DNA of 64,000 nt, taken from the NCBI GenBank assembly GCA_050084985.1, contig JBITNC010000002.1:18476001-18540000 (forward strand), given 5' to 3'. The notes under the pieces are model-generated. The model did no database searches, was not told where the DNA came from, and saw only the letters and a program-made list of their open reading frames with translations. A program made the translations under genes and the position numbers. This stretch comes from Nageia nagi. Its lineage: Eukaryota > Pinophyta. Below, one piece after another: positions 12,046-23,100 of this stretch. Within the stretch, counting starts at the first letter, position 1. Every line of letters starts with the position of its first letter.

Positions 12046-12440
12046 ATTGCATGTAATATACTCAAGGAATAAGTAATTAATATATGCACAAGAAATAAAG
12101 TAATATACACATGAGAAATATCAACCTATGTCACTTAAAGATGAGAATGTCGACTTAAACTTGAGTATATCAACCTAAAGGTGAGCAACCCATATCATAA
12201 AATATCAATTTGTACATTGGTTAATGTCATTCCAAGGGTGATAATGTTAGTCCACTATGTTTTTAATTCATATATCACTTATATATGCATGAGAAATCGA
12301 ATATATACAGATGGGAGATAAGGTGATATATGCATAGGAAATAAAATAATATACACATGGGAAATAAAATGAGATATACATGGGAAGTAAAATGATATAC
12401 AAATTGGAAATAAAATGATATACACACAAGATTTATAAAT
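12046..12440. repeat. Imperfect short tandem repeat ('gatatacacatgggaaataaaat')
   Basis: Units of about 25-32 bp built on 'aatgatatacacatgggaaa' occur at least six times between 12290 and 12430. Looser versions occur back to 12050. They resemble the array at 38100-38770 in the shared 'gatatacacatg' core. The 99-codon minus-strand open frame across it is a by-product of the repeat. Confidence 0.6.
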
Positions 12441-12860
12441 ATTATAATAGGGTCTACCCCAAGGCCTGGATAAGCCATATATGATAGGAGACTGGTTATG
12501 TTAATACAAGAAGGTATGGCTAGAAAAATTACAATGAAAGAATAAAAAAGTTGATTTGAAGTTTGCCAAATCATTTTCCAAGATAACTATCAAGATCTTT
12601 GATCACTCCATCATGAATATATTTAAAATAATATTGAGATTGAATAAGCAAAGTAGCCAATATCATGGTTTTTCAATGGAGAACTCTAAGAGATTGGCTC
12701 ATTTGCTTACTTAGTTTCATTTCAAAAATGACCATAAGCAATCCAAGATAAATGATGACTAGCGAATGTAGAACAATATTTTATCTCAATATCCATAGGA
12801 GCCAAATTAATCCTTTTCCATTGGAACTCTTATGATTTTGGCTCATATAGATATTTAAGC
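12441..12860. other. Intergenic DNA, nothing recognised
   Basis: No gene or repeat structure could be supported. Confidence 0.4.
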
Positions 12861-13018
12861 TCATATTTTAATGAACCTGTCCCGATAAAAAATCCCCACT
12901 AGTGTAAGAAGTTGAGTCCCAATTTGGGAGAACTCTAGGTACTTAGTTTTTTTAACATAGGGTTGGGATCCTGAGGGGTAGGATCTCGGTTTGGTTCGAG
13001 ATCCTTGAGTCAGATCGA

Positions 13019-13053
13019 GATCCTGGGGGATCAGGATCTCACCCCCCAGGATC
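13019..13053. repeat. GATC-rich hairpin 1 (11-bp stem)
   Basis: The arms gatcctggggg (13019-13029) and cccccaggatc (13043-13053) are exact reverse complements around a 13-nt loop. The site lies in a locally G+C-richer block (12950-13145) containing many copies of ggatc/gatcc next to G or C runs. Confidence 0.8.
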
Positions 13054-13086
13054 CTAATCTTGAAAGTATAAATACATGAAATAACC

Positions 13087-13130
13087 CCAAGATCTTGGGG
13101 GGAATAAGATCCCACCCCCCAAGATCTTGG
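13087..13130. repeat. GATC-rich hairpin 2 (perfect 16-bp stem)
   Basis: The arms ccaagatcttgggggg (13087-13102) and ccccccaagatcttgg (13115-13130) are exact reverse complements with a 12-nt loop. Each arm also holds the palindrome ccaagatcttgg. This is the strongest inverted repeat I found in the window. No terminal repeats or TSD identify it as a transposon end. Its role is unknown. Confidence 0.85.
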
Positions 13131-13379
13131 TACTAGCTAGGATCCCAATCCTTAAATTTAAAATTTCTACCTACCCCTTTTGGCTCAAAATTAGGTTTGG
13201 TGACTTGACCCTTGGATTTGGACCTGCAACTTCAAGGTCATAACAATGGAAATGGAATTTGCCAACTTTGGGCATGCATTTGATGATGTTTTTCAAAGAA
13301 TATTTTCATAAAATTTTATAAAATTGCAGATGAGAGAGTGCAAATTTCAAATATGCTAGTTTTTTTTTTTACAATTGGA

Positions 13380-14010
13380 TAGATTTAGAATTTTTAATAT
13401 AATTTTTAATGAAAGGGTCCATAAAATTTGAAAACTTGGGTTTTATATTTGTTTAATAAGTTTTTATTTTTTTAGAAGTCTAAAAAAACATATGTTCACA
13501 ATCTACATACAATTCTCCACAAGTTAAAAAAAATAAAATAAAAATTGTAAGTGTAGGTCAAATTATGCTTAAGCGATGAGCACTTTTCGAAATGATAATT
13601 AGGGCCAATAAAAAATTAATTAAAAAAATATTAATGAAAAAATTACAAAAAGTATCCTGCATAATCTTTAGTGTCTTAAGTATCCTTTCCAAAAGGATTT
13701 AACAAAATTTTGTAATTTATGTCCAATTATGATTGAGGGACACGATGGGGTGTGATCCTCAAATTGTAATTTTTAAATAATAAGTTTTAAACACACCTAT
13801 CAAAAAATTATTTCTATGATATGAGTATTATAATAAATTACATATTTGAAAAGTAGGCTTTGAGTACTACATTTTTACCCAAGTGACCTTTTTCAAGATT
13901 TAGACTCTAAGTGCTTAAAATTTTTAGATCAATTATGGCCAAAATTGAAAATCAAGGAAAATACTTCTACTTTCTAACCAAAAGTGGGACTTATCTTCTT
14001 GCACTTCCTA
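13380..14010 (+). repeat. Dispersed repeat, copy A
   Basis: This segment is collinear, in the same orientation, with 54770-55390. Shared landmarks in order are 'gttcacaat.tacacataat' and 'gtcaaattatg', then 'catatttgaaaa.ta..ctt.gag.actacattttt', then 'tctaagtgctt.aaattttgagatcaatt' and 'aaagtggga.c.atcttctt'. It is noncoding. The GATC-rich block just before it (12950-13145) has a weaker counterpart at 54280-54500, so the repeat may extend left. Its class is unknown; it could be part of an LTR or a non-autonomous element. Confidence 0.7.
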
Positions 14011-14109
14011 ACTTTCAAAACTTAAAGATCAAAGACACCATCTATGGTGAAATAAAGATATAATTTATAGATGAGTTTCATAAAACCTATATGTATGTGT
14101 GTGTACACA

Positions 14110-14202
14110 AACTTCAAAAACTAGGGTTTCATTTTTGTTTAATAACTTTTAAATTTTTTTGAATTATGAAAAAAATATATGTTCACAATCCACATATAAT
14201 TT
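14110..14202 (+). repeat. Partial duplicate of 13430-13510, target of the Gypsy insertion
   Basis: The run 'ctagggtttcatttttgtttaataactttt' and then 'atatgttcacaatccacata' repeats the sequence at about 13436-13510 with a few changes. The Gypsy element begins directly after it. The missing continuation 'attctccata' is found on the far side of the element at 19736, which supports an insertion into this duplicate. Confidence 0.65.
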
Positions 14203-14530
14203 TGTTAGGATTCCACATCCTAACATTTACTTAGACTATAGTAGCTTATTAATTAGACTATAGGCTTTTATTAAATGTAAGGGACCAACATATTTGTAAG
14301 GCGAATCACCATTTTGTATTAAATGATTGATTAGCATTAGGGTAGGCAGACTATAAATACTATTGGAGAAGATAATAATGATCATCTTGTAAAATATATT
14401 GTTTGAGTTGTGAAGGAGGTAGCCCCTTCAAAGTGTCCTGTGATTCATTTTGGCCTTCAATAATACCAATCTATTAATATCTTGTTGCATTTGAGTTTGC
14501 ATTGCTTATGAGTTTGTGATTGAGTTAGAA
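14203..14530 (+). repeat. 5' LTR of the Gypsy element (3'-truncated)
   Basis: It aligns with 19345-19672, starting tgttaggattccacatccta. It carries a TATA-like 'gactataaatact' at about 14349-14361. Similarity stops after 'gtgattgagtta' near 14530, whereas the 3' LTR continues for about 60 bases to its CCTAACA end. Confidence 0.85.
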
Positions 14531-15234
14531 CCATACATTTTGTCCATCTTACATTCAAAACTTTGCCAAATGTTTTTTCATACCCTATTCCAGTTCACAT
14601 CTTATCTATTGCACCTTCTACTTTCCATACATTCATTGTGCATCGATCTTCATACTATAAATCATCACCATTTCTAAAAAACATAAATTTTCCCTTACAA
14701 ACCCTACTTTTCCTTACCTAAAATAGTAACTTCTAAAATGGGTAAAAAATTTGAAGGCCATTATCTCTCAAATGGTGAGGAATTAGATGTTTTTGACAAG
14801 GTCGATATGTAACCTTTGGTAATGATTTAAAAAAAAAGAATTTTTTTTTGAAAATCATCATTTTGGGACCTATCCCATTGTGATTATTTTTTCATGTTGA
14901 TCATTTCGATATATAGCACCCATACACTTTTTCAATTTCTAAAAATAACAATTTCTAAAAATAGTAATTCTTGAAATAGCAAGATAGCAGACGATCGAAG
15001 ATCATAGGACATGGACAAATTATTACAGTGAGTGGACTCTCTCATAGTACTAATAGGAGGTAAATCCATTCTCAAGGCTCTTGAGAAGATGAACCAAGCA
15101 ATATAAGTAATCTCTACTACTTTTGTTAATACGTACTAAAGGGTTCAAACTCTTGAACAAGCATCGGTAGGTGGATCGAATCAATCTAAACCATACACTA
15201 GGTAAGGTTTCAATAATTTCCATGGATTGAACTA

Positions 15235-15840
15235 AGCTTTTATCCTTCCAAGGATAACTAAATTAGACTTTCCAAGATTCAACATTGATGATCCCACTAG
15301 TTGGGTGTATGAGGTTGAGCAATAATTTTCTCTACATCAAATTCTAGAGGATCAAAAAGTCAATCTCACCTCATTTCAGCTTGAGCATGAAGTTATCCAA
15401 TGGTACCAATGGTTTGAAAAGGAAAATGAAACCCTATATTAGGGGAAATTTACCCAAAACCTCCTTATTATATTTGGCCCTAGTTCTTTTGAAGATTTCA
15501 TTGGTTCACTCACCAAATTATGCCAAACAACCACAGTCAAAGAATATCCAACATAATTTGAGAAACTAGATAATTATACTAAAGGACTAGATTATGCATT
15601 CTATTGAAGTTGTTTCATTAGTGGGTTGAAGGAGGAGATTCAAGAAGAAGTCAAAATGTTCAACCCAAACAACATGATAGTGATAATGGGGCTCATCAAG
15701 TTGGTAGAAGATAAATTCAATGCACAACATAAACACACCAAGCCCCTTGCTTGGAAATCACAACCTTCTCAAGGTGGTTCAAAGTTGGTACACTCCCTAT
15801 CAATTAAGAGATTATCCCTTGCTAAGATGGAGGAATGAAA
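15235..15840 (+). pseudogene. Gypsy gag remains
   Basis: Translated pieces read 'ltKLDFPrFNiDDPtsWVYEvEq.FsLHQi', the start of the retrotransposon gag domain common to plant chromoviruses. They are followed by 'QWYQWFeKEne' and, after frame changes, by a 70-codon open piece at 15626-15838 with 'EEIQEEVKMFNPNNMIVIMG'. No intact CCHC zinc knuckle was found. The gag would form the particle that packages element RNA. Stops occur throughout. Confidence 0.7.
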
Positions 15841-16189
15841 GTAGAAAGGGCTTTGTTATAATTATGATGAAAAATTTGCATTGTGTCATTGTTGTGCTAT
15901 TGAAAAACTATATGTTGGATCCTAAAGATCCTAAGGATCCATACAACAAGGTTTTTGAGGATGCCATGACAAATATTGAAGAAGAGAGAAACCAACCCAA
16001 TGAAGTTTTTTCTAAAATTTCTTGTAATGCACTTTATGGGTTTAACTCTCCATAGATGATTAAAGTTAAGGGATATTTTAAATTCCAAATGTTGATAATA
16101 TTGCTAGACTAGGGGAGCACTCATAATTTTGAAGATCTGAATGTGGTCAAAAAGACCCACTCTTACAGCTACCCATAAAATAATTTTTA

Positions 16190-16433
16190 GGTAATGATTG
16201 AGAATGAAGGCAAAATTGCTTGCAAAGGTTGGTGTCATAATATCAATTTCAGTATGGGTGACTACAAGATACAAGGCAATATGTATGTTCTCCCATTAGG
16301 TGGGTATAATATGGTGCTTGGTATACAATGGTTAATGACACTAGGCCTCATTCTTTGGGATTTTTGTGAGCTATGGATGCAATTCAACATTGATGAATAC
16401 AAATACACTCTCAAAGGAATTAAGGTAGGATAG
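16190..16433 (+). pseudogene. Gypsy protease C-terminal part
   Basis: The 79-codon open piece from 16194 contains 'YVLPLGGYNMVLGIQWLMTL' followed by GLILWDF. This is the C-terminal flap and helix of the retropepsin-like protease of plant chromoviruses. The upstream active-site region near 16100 is degraded. The protease would cut the gag-pol polyprotein, but this piece is too short to act. Confidence 0.75.
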
Positions 16434-16679
16434 TATGAAATTATTAGTTCTCATCATATGGAGAATTTATTGAAGAAAGATGGTAAAGGAGTGATAGGAT
16501 AACTCTTTTCTATTCAACTAGCCATGAAATACTTACTAGAAGTACAAGAATTACAATAAGTGCTCACTCATCATGCAAGCATCTTTGAGGGGATTGCCTC
16601 CCCATCATCCTCATGACCATGCAATTTAATTAATTCTAGGAAGTCATTACCCAACATTTGACCTTATCGTTATCCTTGC

Positions 16680-17745
16680 TTGTAGAAGGATGACATAGAA
16701 AAGCTGATCAATGACATGTTACAAATTGACATCATTCATCCCAGCATAAGCCCTTACTCATCTCCAGTTCTATTAGTTCATAAGAAAGATGGATCATGGC
16801 AAATGTGCATTAACTTTTAGGCTCTAAATAAAATCACCATCAAAGACAAGTTTCCCATCCTTGTCATTAATGAATTGCTAGATGAATTACCTAGTGCAAA
16901 ATATTTCTCCAAGCTAGACATTCGATTTGGGTTCTATCAAATTTAGTTTCCTAAAGAAGACATCCCCAAAAATGCTTTCCACACTTATGAAGGCCATTAT
17001 GAGTTCTTAGTGATGCCATTCGATCTTACCAATGCATCATATACATTTCATGTATTTTGCCCTTTTCTTCAAAAATTCATTTTAGTTTTCTTTGATGATA
17101 TTTTGATCTACATCAAAACTTGGAAGGACCACTTGGCCCACCTAGATCAGATATTGAAACTTCTTCAAGAGAACCAGTTGTACGCTAATCACTCCAAATA
17201 TCCTTTTGGGCATCAGAAGCTCAAGTACCTTGGACACATTATTTTATAGGAAGGTGTTAAGGTGGACCCACTAAAGATTTAGGATATGCAAACATGGCCC
17301 CTACCCAAATCCTTGAAAGGCCTACGAGATTTCCTAGGATTAACAAGATACTACTGTAAATTTGTGAAAGATTATGGAAAGATTGAAACTCCCCTCATAA
17401 CCCTATTGAAAAATAATGCTTCCAATTAGTCAATAGCTACTAGAAGCCTTTCATCAATTAAATGCCACCATGTGCTTGAACCCAATATTGGCTATGCTAG
17501 ATTTTTCTATATTTTTCATCATTGAAAGTGATGCCTCAAAAGTAGGACTTGGAGCCATATTGATGTAGGAAGGATGACCCTTCACTTTCACAAGTAAGGC
17601 TCTCCCAGGTCAAAATTTGGCCAAATCCACCTATGAAAAAGAAATGTTTACAATCATCCATGTAGTTCAATGTTGGACCTACCTCATCAATCATCATTTT
17701 ATTACTAGAACATACCATCATAGTTTAAAATACTTCTTGAAACAA
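16680..17745 (+). pseudogene. Gypsy reverse transcriptase and RNase H remains
   Basis: From 16687 the text is '[19 protein letters not shown]' and then '[20 protein letters not shown]', the fingers of Ty3/Gypsy RT. Next come 'FSKLDIR' and 'FGFYQI', then 'MPFDLTNASYTF'. The catalytic FFDDILIY motif (Y/FxDD) lies at about 17088-17111 inside a 79-codon open piece (17010-17249). The connection domain gives LKGLRDFLGLTRYYCKFV at about 17310. RNase H follows with 'IESDASKVGLGAI' at about 17522 and a 'sKaLpgqnlaksTYEKEMftII' stretch near 17600-17655. In-frame stops, including two at positions normally Gln, and frame changes make it nonfunctional. Confidence 0.9.
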
Positions 17746-18049
17746 ACATCTCCACTCCCGAACAACAAAAGTGGATTCCTAAACTCTTGGGGTATGACTA
17801 AGAGATTGTATATAAAAAAGGCACTAATGCTCTTTCTCGAAAATTCAAAGAACTCATGGTGCTTTAGGCTCTTTCCTCCCTAGTTCCTCAATGCCTCGAC
17901 TAGGTTAAATATGAATGGCTTTAGGACAACATCACATAAATAGTAATTCAATAGTTGCAAACCGATCCAACAAGTAAACCCCCCTTCTCCTAGCATGATG
18001 AATTTTATAATTCAAAGGTAGTATTGGTTTTCTAATAAACTCTTCATGT

Positions 18050-18810
18050 CAAGCACAGATACTTCAAGAGTTGCATTTGACAACAAAAATTAGGCATTTT
18101 GGGTTACTACAAACCTATCGATGAGTGCTTCGCTCCTTCTATTAGCTAGGTATAAAATAAGATATCAAGAAATTTGTATCAGAATATGATTTTTATCAAT
18201 GTTAAAAAGGTGAAATAGTGGGCACCCTAGGATTGCTTCAACCTCTACCCATACTTGAGCGCACCTTAATAAATATCTTAATGGATTTTATTGAAAGTCT
18301 TCCAAAATCCTATGATAAAGCTATTATCATGGTAGTGGTGGATCAATTCTCTAAATATGCATATTTACGTGCTTTGGCACACCCTTATAATGCTATGAAT
18401 ATGATGCAACTTTTTCTTGATAATATTTTTAAACTCCATGGTATACCATCCACCATTGTTAGTGATCGTGACACAACATTCACTAGTAAGTTTTGGTATG
18501 AGTTCTTCAAACTTCAGGGCACTAAACTCAATATGAGCTCAACATATCACCCTAAAAAATATGGTTAGATAGAGATTGTTAATAAATGCTTGGAAACATA
18601 TCTCCATTGCTTTGTATCAACCCAACCAGTCTATTGGATAAAATGGTTTCCCTTATTAGAATGGTGGTATAAAACTTTATATCATACATCCATCAAGATG
18701 ACTCCATATGAAGCCTTGTATGGTCAACCTCCACCCATAATCACCTCTTATATCTTGGGAAGCACCAATGTCCAAGTAGTAGATAACATCTTGTCAGATT
18801 GAGGAGAGAT
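18050..18810 (+). pseudogene. Gypsy integrase remains
   Basis: A degraded HHCC zinc-binding part (18060-18200) precedes a good core. The open piece 18218-18568 reads 'GLLQPLPILERTLINILMDF' and continues to 'VVVDQFSKYAYLRAL' and 'GIPSTIVSDRDTTFTSKFW'. The next piece, after a stop at 18566-18568, has 'EIVNKCLETYLHCF', and 18590-18802 ends with YHTSIKMTPYEALYGQPPP. The three acidic residues of the DDE site (MDF, SDRD, EIVN) are all present, although in separate frames or pieces. The integrase would insert element DNA into the genome. Confidence 0.9.
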
Positions 18811-19059
18811 ATTTCACATCCTTTAGGAAAATCTTCAAATGGCTCAATACCAAATGAAATAAAAAGCTAATCAATAATGGGTCAAGTGATAGTTCTAGGA
18901 AGGTGATATGATTTTCTTGAGACTTCAACCATACCGATAAACATATCTCAAACTGAAAGGTCCCCAAAAATTAGACCATAATTTTATGGACCTTATAAGA
19001 TACTCCATTGTATTAGCCCTACAACATACAAGTTGGCACTTCCAGCATCATCCAAAATT

Positions 19060-19290
19060 CACCCTATTTTTCATGTCTCATGCCTTAAGTAACTACTTGG
19101 TTCCCAAACCATATTCTAGATTGAATTATTAGAATTCACTAAGGAAGGATCCATCATGGTTGAACCTGAGGCCATTTTAGACTAAAGTATGTGCCAAGTC
19201 TACAACTACACTATTATTGAAGTCCTTATCTAGTGGCATGGATTAGGTCCTGAAGATGCAACATGGGAGACTCTCCACTAGTTGTATTAA
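19060..19290 (+). pseudogene. Gypsy chromodomain remains
   Basis: After '[10 protein letters not shown]' (about 19060) the text degrades, then reads 'YNYTIIEVLI', a stop, and 'WHGLGPEDATWETLH'. This is the C-terminal chromodomain found in chromovirus integrases, which directs insertion into heterochromatin. A stop replaces the residue expected between the two blocks. Confidence 0.75.
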
Positions 19291-19344
19291 TAATTTCCTA
19301 ATTTTTAGCTTTGAAGATAAAGTTGTCTCTATAGAAGGTTGGCA

Positions 19345-19734
19345 TGTTAGGATCCCACATCCTAACATTTACTTAGACTATAGTAGTTTATTAATTAGAC
19401 TATAGGCTTTTATTAAATGTAAGGGATCGACATATTTATAAAGCAAATCATCATTTTGTATTGAGCGATTAGTTAGGGTTAGGGTAGGTAGACTATAAAT
19501 ACTTTTGGAGAAGATAATAGTGAGCATCTTGGAAAATATATTGTTTGAGTTGTAAAGTAGGTAGCCTCTTGAAGTTGCTTGTAATTCATTTTGGCTTTCA
19601 GTAATACCAATTTGTTACTATCTTATTACATTTGAGTTCATATTGCTTATGAGTGTGTGATTGAGTTATTTCTGTAGTTCATATTTACTATTATTCTATT
19701 TTAATCCCACTTAGGAACTTGCAGGTTCCTAACA
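19345..19734 (+). repeat. 3' LTR of the Gypsy element
   Basis: This is the complete 390-bp LTR, TGTTAGGATC...GGTTCCTAACA, with a 7-bp inverted terminal match (tgttagg/cctaaca). A TATA-like 'gactataaatact' lies near 19491. Confidence 0.9.
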
Positions 19735-20183
19735 AATTCTCCATAATTATATTTTTATTCGATAAATGGTTTATTTGATATCTCATCCCACATATATTCA
19801 AATGAATTTATTTTCTCTATTTTCACTTTTACTAAGCCCTTTAGCCTAAATATGATATATGTTACATCTTTCATAGTCAAAGGTCTTACATTTTGATATA
19901 GAACTCTATCCTAATCAAAATGACCATCTACAAAGGTTTGAAGGCAAGGAATTTCCATCAACTTTTTCCATAGTACACATGATTCTACTATTAAATCATC
20001 AAATTTCTTTTGGTGAACATCCTACTAAGGTTTTTTTTGTAACCAATCAACAATGATTACACAACAAACTAAACAAGCACAATTCCATTCAACATGAATA
20101 CTTTGTTGGTGTATTAATGCAAAATAGATCTTCATAGATAAAGACAATGAATCATCTCTACTTTTTAAGTCCTTTTATTCCCA
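19735..20183. other. Intergenic DNA downstream of the Gypsy element
   Basis: No gene was recognised. The first bases continue the interrupted target sequence (see 14110-14202). Confidence 0.4.
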
Positions 20184-23100
20184 ATTTTTTTTTGATTGAT
20201 GGGTTAATTTTGTATTAATAAAAAAAGAGGAAGTTTATAAGGGTCTTTCTAAACCTTTTACAAAAGAGTCCAACTACATTTGTTGATCAACTATCTTAGA
20301 AAAATCATCTATGACACCAACTAAGTATAAAGGATCCCTTAAAAATACTCCAAAAAAAATAAAAAGACTCTATTCAACGTACAGAGTAACAAAACAAGAA
20401 GCCTCTAAAGAGGTTTGAGAGAATAGAAGGATTACAAAAAGGATCATCTACAATTTGCTTCTATAGATTACTATTGCTTAGTGACTAGGAGGCAAAATCC
20501 CAAAACCACTTGTAACACCATTCTATGAGACAACACAAACTATCATAAAACTCATTGGTGATACCTAAAAGTGGTCCCCTTAACATGGTCCCACTTAGGT
20601 GCAACTTACATACATGTTTTAATCATATTTAGTCATATTTAATCATATTTTACCTTATTATCACATATTTCTTAGGTTGTGCTCTTATGTTTTATGTTAG
20701 GTACACTGAGATGACTACTACCTTCATAAAAAAGGTTAAATGGTGAATCATGCTTGATATAAATGTAAGTATCTCTAACATGGGGAAAGCATATCAATAT
20801 TACATCTTGAAAGTCAGTACCCTACACTTGGGTGTTTCTAAATGCCACCTATTGATATTGGAATCTTATTACCACTTGAGTGAATATTTGTTATCCACTT
20901 CCATGATCATATGCTTGATTTGACTTATCATCATGTTTGCTATTATCGATCCTTATTAGTGAAACTCATTCTTCAAGATCATTAGCACCTATGGTGAGCT
21001 CTCTGAGTCTAGCACTTGTACTAGTGTTTCTTATATAGTTGGCCTTAGGGTTTGCACAACAAGGTCACCACTCTTTGATAAGTTCATCCATCATATTCCC
21101 AACCTTGACATAGGTAAGTATGCATAAGTATTTCTCTTTCACTTAATTCCTTTCTCTTTAATGCGTGTAGTTGCGTTTTACATCTTGACATCACTCTTGT
21201 TCTATTACTGCATTGTTGAATTCCCTTATTCATGTATATTTATTTGAGTTAATTAGCTTAGTTTTATCATACAAATAAATATATATATAATTCTAGGTCA
21301 TTTAAAGGTAAACCTAGGTGTACCAAAACACATATCAACATTCATCTTCCTCAAAATATTGGTCCATGAGATCTACTGGATTTTTCCCTACCTCATTGTT
21401 GCTCTAATTTTCAAATAAGAAACTTTACTTAACAACTTATTTTTGTAGAAACTAACATAGGCTTTCTTAAGCAATACTTGTTTAAAGCTTGGGTTTGGGC
21501 CAAGAACCTCAAATTTAACATTGCGTTTCCCTTTCCTACTAATTTCTTCCACCAATATTTCATTATGGATTCTAATGCTTAAAATTTTTCTTGGTTGTCT
21601 TCCCATAGCCTTTTCTAGTTTGGGGAAGTTAGTTTCAATCATTTCCTTTACCTCCATAGTTTCCATCCCACTAGTTTCATAATTATCTATAATTGCCTTT
21701 GGTTGATGTTGGTCCTGATCTAGCTCCTTAAAGGGGGTTTTTTTCTCTTAAGGATATTACCAATCTCTCTAATCTTGAATTTTTCTAATGGTGTTTTCTC
21801 TTCCACGTTGATCACTTAGATATCATTTTTTCTACAAGAAAAGTTGGGTTCAATTTCTTCTATTAAATCTCCTTTCCCCTTTGTTAATCTTTGTTTAATC
21901 TCATCTTTAGAGACACTATCTTGCTCCATGATCCCGATTTCCATACAATCCCCTTTTTACTTGAGGTCAAATGTGTCTTTCTTATTTTTAACCAAACTCC
22001 TAGTCACCCTTGAAATCAAGATGCCAAGTGAAGGGTCCACAAGTGGGACATGTTTCTTAAGTCTCTAGCCTAGTTTTACTACATTCTCCTTTCCTATATT
22101 TAGAAGAGAAGTTCCAAATATTTTTATAGAATCACTAAAAATAAATTTCTCCCTCTTCTTATTTTATTTTACCTGATCAAGTTCTATTTGAATCTCCATA
22201 GATGAGTTCATCAATCCCTCTGTTGCTCTTTTTGCAATTATAACTATATCAGAGAGGGAGTCCAAAAAACCTAGATCACCCTATTCTTCTATATCATCTT
22301 GTTGAGAAGATGGTCCTCCAATCCTTCTATGCTTAGGACTACCCTACATTACCTTAGACAAGGAGGAAGGGACAGTTAAATGGGTTCTCGCTTTACTCTT
22401 AGTCCTTCCAACAACCTTAATAATATTATCAGTGATATTAATTTTCTTTACATTTTGGACCCCTGATTGAAGTGTCTCCACTCCTTTTTCCAATTATGGT
22501 TCCCCTTCTTCATTGGAATCTTGATCTTGAAGGATTAATTTTCTACAAGGCCTAGTGAATCTGCTCTTTATTATTACTTCCCTCTACTCTACCTAGGATA
22601 TCTTCACAGTCTCTGTGCTTGATTCTAAATGCTTTACACTCCCAATTGTTCTAACTTTATCTTCTTTAGCTAAAATTTTCTGATTTTCTTTCTTCTTAAA
22701 GAGAGTCTTATTTTTCTAAGGTATGTTGAGGGTTTTTTTTTCTTTTTTTTTTGATACACTTGCTCTTATCACCTTTTAGTCCCCATTTGGTTATAAAACT
22801 TAGAAGGGTGCCTATCACTTCCTCCTCTTCTTCTAACAAATTTTTGATTCCCAACTCCTTAGAATCTCCTTCATTTGTCTACTTTGCTATACTATCATTA
22901 AAAAATTCCACTAAATCTTATGTTGTAATCTCCTTATTCTTACCGCCTTTCAAGATTTTTGCCTCCAATTCCTCTCTTCTTTGCTTCTATCTTATCATAT
23001 ATAATTTTATCTCACCAAATTCATGTAGCTCTTTTCCTTTAGCTTGGGCTTTCACACTTGAGCTCCCCTCTTTTGAAGAGTTTAGAGCTAGACCTCTAGA

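Larger units (their letters stand above)
14203..19734 (+). mobile_element. Decayed Ty3/Gypsy retrotransposon (chromovirus type)
   Basis: A 5.5-kb element runs between two direct LTRs in the order gag, protease, RT, RNase H, integrase, chromodomain. That order (RT before integrase) defines Ty3/Gypsy, and the C-terminal chromodomain marks a chromovirus. The ends are TGTTAGGA...CCTAACA. The flanking 5 bases are aattt (14198-14202) and aattc (19735-19739), a target duplication with one change. All domains are interrupted by in-frame stops (many TAG for CAG/TGG) and frameshifts, so the copy is dead. The LTRs differ by roughly 12% by eye, indicating an old insertion. The 3' part of the 5' LTR and the primer-binding site are missing or replaced. 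Confidence 0.9.

Noticed and set aside
12861-13115. 84-codon minus-strand open frame across the GATC hairpins
   Set aside because: It is open only because the local sequence is G+C-richer. It contains translated inverted repeats and no family resemblance.
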